Part shown: piece by piece, positions 60,697 through 64,000 of the stretch
Position numbering within the stretch: position 1 is the first letter of the stretch
Layout of the letters: each line of letters opens with the position of its first letter
Assembly (NCBI RefSeq): GCF_001698225.1
Contig: NZ_CP016594.1
Span: forward strand, 5,580,001 to 5,644,000
DNA length: 64,000 nt
Source: Gordonia terrae
GTDB taxonomy: Bacteria > Actinomycetota > Actinomycetes > Mycobacteriales > Mycobacteriaceae
Reading direction: 5' to 3'
The notes under the pieces: model-generated
Databases searched by the model: none
The model's input: only the letters and a program-made list of their open reading frames with translations
Told to the model about the DNA's origin: nothing
Position numbers and translations under genes: made by a program

Positions 60697-60938
60697 CGAC
60701 GTTCTTCGTGCTCGACGTCCCCGAGAACAAGGCGGTCGCCGCGGTCGCCGGCGAGGCACCGGGTGTCACCGTGGATCACATCGGCCCCTACTTTCGCATC
60801 TCCTCCGACGACGCCATCGTCGTCGACCGGCGTGCAACCGGGTGTCGGCATGCCGTCTGGTACAGCAGCGTCGCGGGTCTGCTCGATTCGCGGATCACGC
60901 AGTGGGACAAAGACGCACTGAAGGTCCAGGCACGGTGA
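60693..60938 (+). CDS. Small hypothetical protein of the maleate-isomerase operon
   Basis: An 81-residue protein (ATG 60693) overlapping both neighbours (ATGA and GTGA), which argues strongly that it is expressed. Sequence begins MTTFFVLDVPENKAVAAVAG and contains HIGPYFRISSDDAIVVDR and CRHAVWYSSVAGLL; no membrane segment, no cysteine pair, one His/Trp/Tyr cluster. I recognise no family. It may be a small subunit of the VOC enzyme or an effector-like protein. Confidence 0.6.
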   Translation: MTTFFVLDVPENKAVAAVAGEAPGVTVDHIGPYFRISSDDAIVVDRRATGCRHAVWYSSVAGLLDSRITQWDKDALKVQAR

Positions 60939-62194
60939 GCGCGACCACGACCGCCGGCGCGAACAGGTTGGGAGCCGGACGCTACATCGAAGCCGCCGAG
61001 CAGCCGTCGGACACCACGACCTCCGTCCACGAGCTGACCACCGCCGACGGCGCCAAGGTCACCGGGGTCCTGCGCACCGTCCCCGGCGCGACCGTGGTGG
61101 TCGCACTCATGCACCCGCGTCAGGACCTCACGCATCATGTGCTCGTCCCCGAACTGCTCGCCCGAGGGTTCGCGGTGTGGACGCAGGGCACGCGTTCGGT
61201 CAACAACGACCTCACATTGATCCACGAACAGGCCATCCTCGACGCCGCGGCGGGACAGGCCTTTCTCCGCGAACGCGACTTCGGATCTGTGCTCACACTG
61301 GGTCATTCGGGTGGCGGCGCGTTGTTCGCCTTCTATCACCAGCAGGCCGGACTGGCGCCCGGTGACCGACTGACCACGACTCCCGCCGGGCGGCCGGTGG
61401 ACCTGGCCGGCGCCGACATGCCGTTACCCGACGGCGCGATCTTCCTGGCCCCGCACCCCGGTCAGGGCGAACTGCTGCTGCGCCTCATCGACCCGTCGGT
61501 GACCGACGAGGACGATCCGCTCGCCGTCGACCCGGCGCTCAATCCGTTCGATGCGGCCAACGGATACGCCGAACCGCCGGAGAGCTCTTCTTATACAGCT
61601 GATTTCGTCGAGAGGTACCGGGCTGCGCAACGCGCTCGCGTCGAACGTCTCGACGCTGTCGCACGCGAACTCGTCGCCGAGACCGGCCGCGCCCGTGGCC
61701 GTTTTGCCGACAGCGCGGATCCCGTCGACCGCCGGGCCGCGCTCGCACCGCGCGTCATGACGGTCTACCGCACCGACGCCGACCTGCGATTCCTCGATCT
61801 GACACTGAGTCCCAACGACCGGCCGTACGGGTCACTGTTCGGCCGGCGTCCCGATCTCACGGATTACGGCCTGGTCGGGTTCGGTCGGCTGGCGACCCCG
61901 GATGCGTGGCTGTCCACGTGGTCGGGTCTGTCGAGCAACGCCGGATTCCTCCGCTGCGCCCCCGGTGTCCGGGTGCCCACGCTGTTCGTCGAGCTCACCG
62001 GCGACCAGGCGTGCTTCCCCGAGGATGCGGTGGCGATGGTGAACGCTCTCGGCGCGGGCGATGTCACGCACGTCCGCGTCGAGGGAACCCATTTCGGCGG
62101 TCCGATCCGCCGAGATGCTCCGAGCGGCGCAAGCCTGGCCGCCGCCGAGATCGGCGGCTGGCTCGCGCAGCGGTTCCCGCAGTTCACCCCCTGA
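60935..62194 (+). CDS. Alpha/beta-hydrolase-fold protein
   Basis: A 419-residue protein (GTG 60935). The nucleophile elbow is LGHSGGGALFAFYHQ, an oxyanion-type segment VVVALMHPRQDLTHH precedes it, the probable acid is in FVELTGDQACFPEDAV and the base in VEGTHFGGPIRRD. A 120-residue insert between the Ser and the acid forms an enlarged cap domain (about 155-290). The layout resembles C-C bond hydrolases and esterases but no subfamily is clear. In the operon it may hydrolyse the ring-opened product or its CoA ester. Confidence 0.75.
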   Translation: MSATTTAGANRLGAGRYIEAAEQPSDTTTSVHELTTADGAKVTGVLRTVPGATVVVALMHPRQDLTHHVLVPELLARGFAVWTQGTRSVNNDLTLIHEQAILDAAAGQAFLRERDFGSVLTLGHSGGGALFAFYHQQAGLAPGDRLTTTPAGRPVDLAGADMPLPDGAIFLAPHPGQGELLLRLIDPSVTDEDDPLAVDPALNPFDAANGYAEPPESSSYTADFVERYRAAQRARVERLDAVARELVAETGRARGRFADSADPVDRRAALAPRVMTVYRTDADLRFLDLTLSPNDRPYGSLFGRRPDLTDYGLVGFGRLATPDAWLSTWSGLSSNAGFLRCAPGVRVPTLFVELTGDQACFPEDAVAMVNALGAGDVTHVRVEGTHFGGPIRRDAPSGASLAAAEIGGWLAQRFPQFTP

Positions 62195-62269
62195 GGTGCA
62201 AGTAGCGCAAGCCGCCGGGCCGAGCAAGCGACGAAGGAGCGTGTCGAGGTCGACGAGCCACGAAGGGCG
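62190..62269. repeat. Dispersed repeat at right edge of accessory block
   Basis: CCTGAGGTGCAAG (a diverged copy of the inverse 22-nt unit) is followed by the 45-nt element at 62209-62253, which differs at one base from 39314-39358, and by GACGAGCCACGAAGGGC. It lies just after the alpha/beta hydrolase stop and before the gene at 62276. Confidence 0.8.
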
Positions 62270-62275
62270 CCGTCG

Positions 62276-62551
62276 TCACTTCTTCGCAAGCGCCGCCCGG
62301 TAGCCGAGGAAGCCCACGTAACCAGCCAGCCCGACCAGGCCCAGGCGTCGGGTGCGCTTCGACACCAGCGCCGCACCGATTGCGGTCTCGCAGGCGCCGT
62401 TGCGGTAGGTCCACGTGGTGGTGTCGTCGGGGAACACCGGCGCGGTGATCGGCGCGAACGCTTGCGGGGCGACGAAATGCGCGAGCCCCATGGCCGCGAG
62501 TCCCCCGCCCACCAACGAGACCTTGTCCAGCGATTGCTTGCCTGCGGCCAT
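62276..62551 (-). CDS. Small hypothetical membrane protein
   Basis: A 91-residue protein starting MAAGKQSLDKVSLVGGGLAA with two or three hydrophobic stretches (LVGGGLAAMGLAHFVAPQAF, IGAALVSKRTRRLGLVGLAG) and a KK C-terminus. The arrangement AHF...P...TYRNGACETAIGAAL resembles small DoxX-like proteins of mycobacteria. A good ribosome site (GGAGGGAACACTCTG region) precedes ATG 62551. The function is unknown. Confidence 0.6.
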   Translation of the reverse strand: MAAGKQSLDKVSLVGGGLAAMGLAHFVAPQAFAPITAPVFPDDTTTWTYRNGACETAIGAALVSKRTRRLGLVGLAGYVGFLGYRAALAKK

Positions 62552-62635
62552 CAGAGTGTTCCCTCCGTCGTCGAGTCTTTCCGGTGATCGTATGCACTCA
62601 GGTGGGTCCGGTTGCGGCGACCCACTCCTCGGCCG

Positions 62636-63727
62636 TCAGTGACCGCCGGCCTCGAGTGCGCGGCGCAGACCCCAGATGTAGTCGTCCGGCCGCTCCCACG
62701 CGGCGAAATGTCCACCGCGATCGAACTCGCGCCAGTCGGCGACAGCGAAGTGACGGTTCGCGAACTGCCTCGGAGCGTTGACCAGATCGTGGGCGAACAG
62801 CGTGAACACCGTCGGCGTCTCGACCCGCGGCCAGTCTTTGGCAGCCCTGGTCGCGTAGGGGCCGAATGATGTCGCGATCGTGCCGGTCAGCCAATACGCG
62901 GTCACCCAGGTGAGGACCTCGTCGTAGGAGAACACGCGGGTGATGTCACCGTCGCAGTCGGTCCAGCGCAGAAGCTTCTCGACGATCCACGCCGCCAGTC
63001 CGACCGGAGAGTCGCCGAGTCCGACCGCCAGGGTGTCCGGCCTCGTCGACTGCTGGTGCATGTATCCGCCCTCGGCGGCCTGCCACCGATGCCCGCGCTC
63101 CACATACGCCACCTCCTCGTCGTCGAGGTCGGGCGGGAGGTCGGTCAAGAAGTGATACTGGGATACATCAGTGAGGTGCAGTGATGCCACGCGCTCCGGG
63201 TGGCGGGCGGCCAGGGCTTCCGCCACATCACACCCGACGTCGCCGGCCGAGACGGTGAACCGGTCCACACCGAACTCCGTCATCGCGGCAGCGACGGCAT
63301 CGGCCATCTGAACCGAGGACAAGCCACGCGCGACGGGCGTGGAGAACGGGAACCCGGGGAGCGCGGGCGCCACGTAGGACACATCCCCCAGGAGGGGAAA
63401 GAGCCGCTCGAACCGCAACACCGAGTCGGGCCAACCGTGGAGCAGCAGCACCACCGGTGCGCGCCCGCCGTCGGCCTCGGACATCACAGCCCGCACGGGC
63501 ACCTCGGCCCGCTCTGTCTCCACCCAGCCGAGCTCCGCTATCCGATCCTCGTGGATCCGCCAGTCGAACCCGGTCGTCCAGTGATCGACGAGGTCATCGA
63601 GCAACTCCGGATCGAATCCGCCGGCCCCGGCGACGTCGGCGCGCGGGATCGACCGGAAGCGAAGCAACCGGTCCCGGAGACCGTCGAGCGCGGCGGTCGT
63701 GCTGCGACGGAACATGTCCCGGGTCAC
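62636..63727 (-). CDS. Epoxide hydrolase (EHN/juvenile-hormone type), SpoIIM-coupled
   Basis: A 363-residue alpha/beta hydrolase with an N-terminal EHN segment (LLDDLVDHWTTGFDWRIHED). HGWPDSVLRFERLFPLL gives the oxyanion HGxP motif, D in TVSAGDVGCDVAEALAARHP is the nucleophile, and RGGHFAAWERPD holds the catalytic His. Cap-domain tyrosines that polarise the epoxide are plausible in YHF and AYWLTGTIATSF. GTG 63727 overlaps the SpoIIM-like stop by 4 bp, so the two are co-translated. The natural epoxide is unknown. Confidence 0.85.
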   Translation of the reverse strand: MTRDMFRRSTTAALDGLRDRLLRFRSIPRADVAGAGGFDPELLDDLVDHWTTGFDWRIHEDRIAELGWVETERAEVPVRAVMSEADGGRAPVVLLLHGWPDSVLRFERLFPLLGDVSYVAPALPGFPFSTPVARGLSSVQMADAVAAAMTEFGVDRFTVSAGDVGCDVAEALAARHPERVASLHLTDVSQYHFLTDLPPDLDDEEVAYVERGHRWQAAEGGYMHQQSTRPDTLAVGLGDSPVGLAAWIVEKLLRWTDCDGDITRVFSYDEVLTWVTAYWLTGTIATSFGPYATRAAKDWPRVETPTVFTLFAHDLVNAPRQFANRHFAVADWREFDRGGHFAAWERPDDYIWGLRRALEAGGH

Positions 63728-64000
63728 CGCACCGTCGGTGCGGTCAGTCCGCGGTCGGTCTCGTCCAGATCACCGGTGTCGCCGTACTCGTACGCTCGGC
63801 GGCCGGCGACGAAGACGTATGCCATGAACAGCGACCAGGCCGTCACGCCGATCCCGATCCGCGCCCAGGTCGGGAGCGGGGACGGCGTGACGAACGCCTC
63901 GATGACCCCGCACAGCAACAGCACGACGACCAGGCCCAGTGCCACGCCGACCGCCGCCCGGCCCTCCTCGCCGAGAGCCGCTGCGCGCGTACGATTTCCC
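63724..64000 (-). CDS. Stage II sporulation protein M-like (DUF95) membrane protein, partial
   Basis: Only the C-terminal 91 or so residues are in the window; the frame is open to the edge (NRTRAAALGEEGRAAVGVAL then GLVVVLLLCGVIEAFVTPS). EEGR followed by a long helix and IEAFVTPSPLPTWARIGIG is the SpoIIM-like C-terminus of non-sporulating actinobacteria. In Mycobacterium tuberculosis the corresponding gene (Rv3694c) directly faces the DUF58 gene Rv3693; here they are 24.5 kb apart. Confidence 0.75.
   Translation of the reverse strand, partial: GNRTRAAALGEEGRAAVGVALGLVVVLLLCGVIEAFVTPSPLPTWARIGIGVTAWSLFMAYVFVAGRRAYEYGDTGDLDETDRGLTAPTVR

Overview
The window is high-GC actinobacterial DNA. A WhiB-like regulator, a KstR-type cholesterol-regulon box, a GH63 glucosylglycerate hydrolase very like the mycobacterial enzyme, DUF222/HNH genes and a MoxR/DUF58 operon in mycobacterial order all point to the Mycobacteriales. 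Gordonia or a close relative is most likely; this is inference from gene content. I saw no rRNA, tRNA, CRISPR, prophage or transposase.

Layout. 1-5.1 kb: an APC permease (cut by the window edge), a FAD monooxygenase, a FadR-type GntR regulator and a gamma-glutamyltransferase, tied together by a repeated ATTGCATCCAATT operator. 5.1-12.5 kb: a Lrp/AsnC regulator divergent from a branched-chain 2-oxoacid dehydrogenase operon (E1alpha, E1beta, E2, E3), then a leucine-dehydrogenase-type enzyme and an EthD-like protein; this makes a branched-chain amino acid degradation unit. 12.5-26.2 kb: a methylated-amine island on the minus strand. One operon encodes a GlnT/GmaS-type ligase, GlxB-GlxC-GlxD (N-methylglutamate-synthase-like), a sarcosine-oxidase-like flavoprotein and a cupin-XRE regulator. 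A second operon encodes a cupin, two sets of heteromeric heme-dependent N-demethylase subunits (one with heme and small subunits fused) and an Amt transporter. Together they could take secondary methylamines through methylamine to N-methylglutamate and glutamate.

26.7-33.6 kb: WhiB-like protein, a small membrane protein, a scar where a leuA remnant and a gntR remnant are truncated into each other, an MFS efflux pump with its TetR regulator, glucosylglycerate hydrolase, an SDR, and a ketosteroid-isomerase-like protein behind a KstR box. 33.7-39.2 kb: a tightly overlapping five-gene envelope operon (membrane protein, DUF4129, DUF4350, MoxR ATPase, DUF58). In mycobacteria the next gene is a convergent SpoIIM-like gene; here that gene lies at 63.7 kb. 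About 23 kb of accessory genes sit between, bracketed by direct copies of a 45-nt repeat.

That accessory block (39.4-62.2 kb) holds a DUF222/HNH protein, a RidA/HxlR pair, an aconitase-family enzyme divergent from a GntR regulator and a tripartite tricarboxylate transporter (tctC-usp-tctB-tctA) with an RraA-like protein, and a divergent catabolic cluster: TetR, a flavin monooxygenase of the aryl-CoA hydroxylase type, an AMP-forming acid ligase, HyuB with a fused cysteine-rich C-terminus and HyuA, facing a maleate-isomerase-like protein, a VOC protein, an 81-residue unknown and an alpha/beta hydrolase. This last cluster is the best candidate for an undescribed pathway. Short GC-rich repeats built around CGCACCTCAGGGAGCA are scattered in intergenic spaces throughout.
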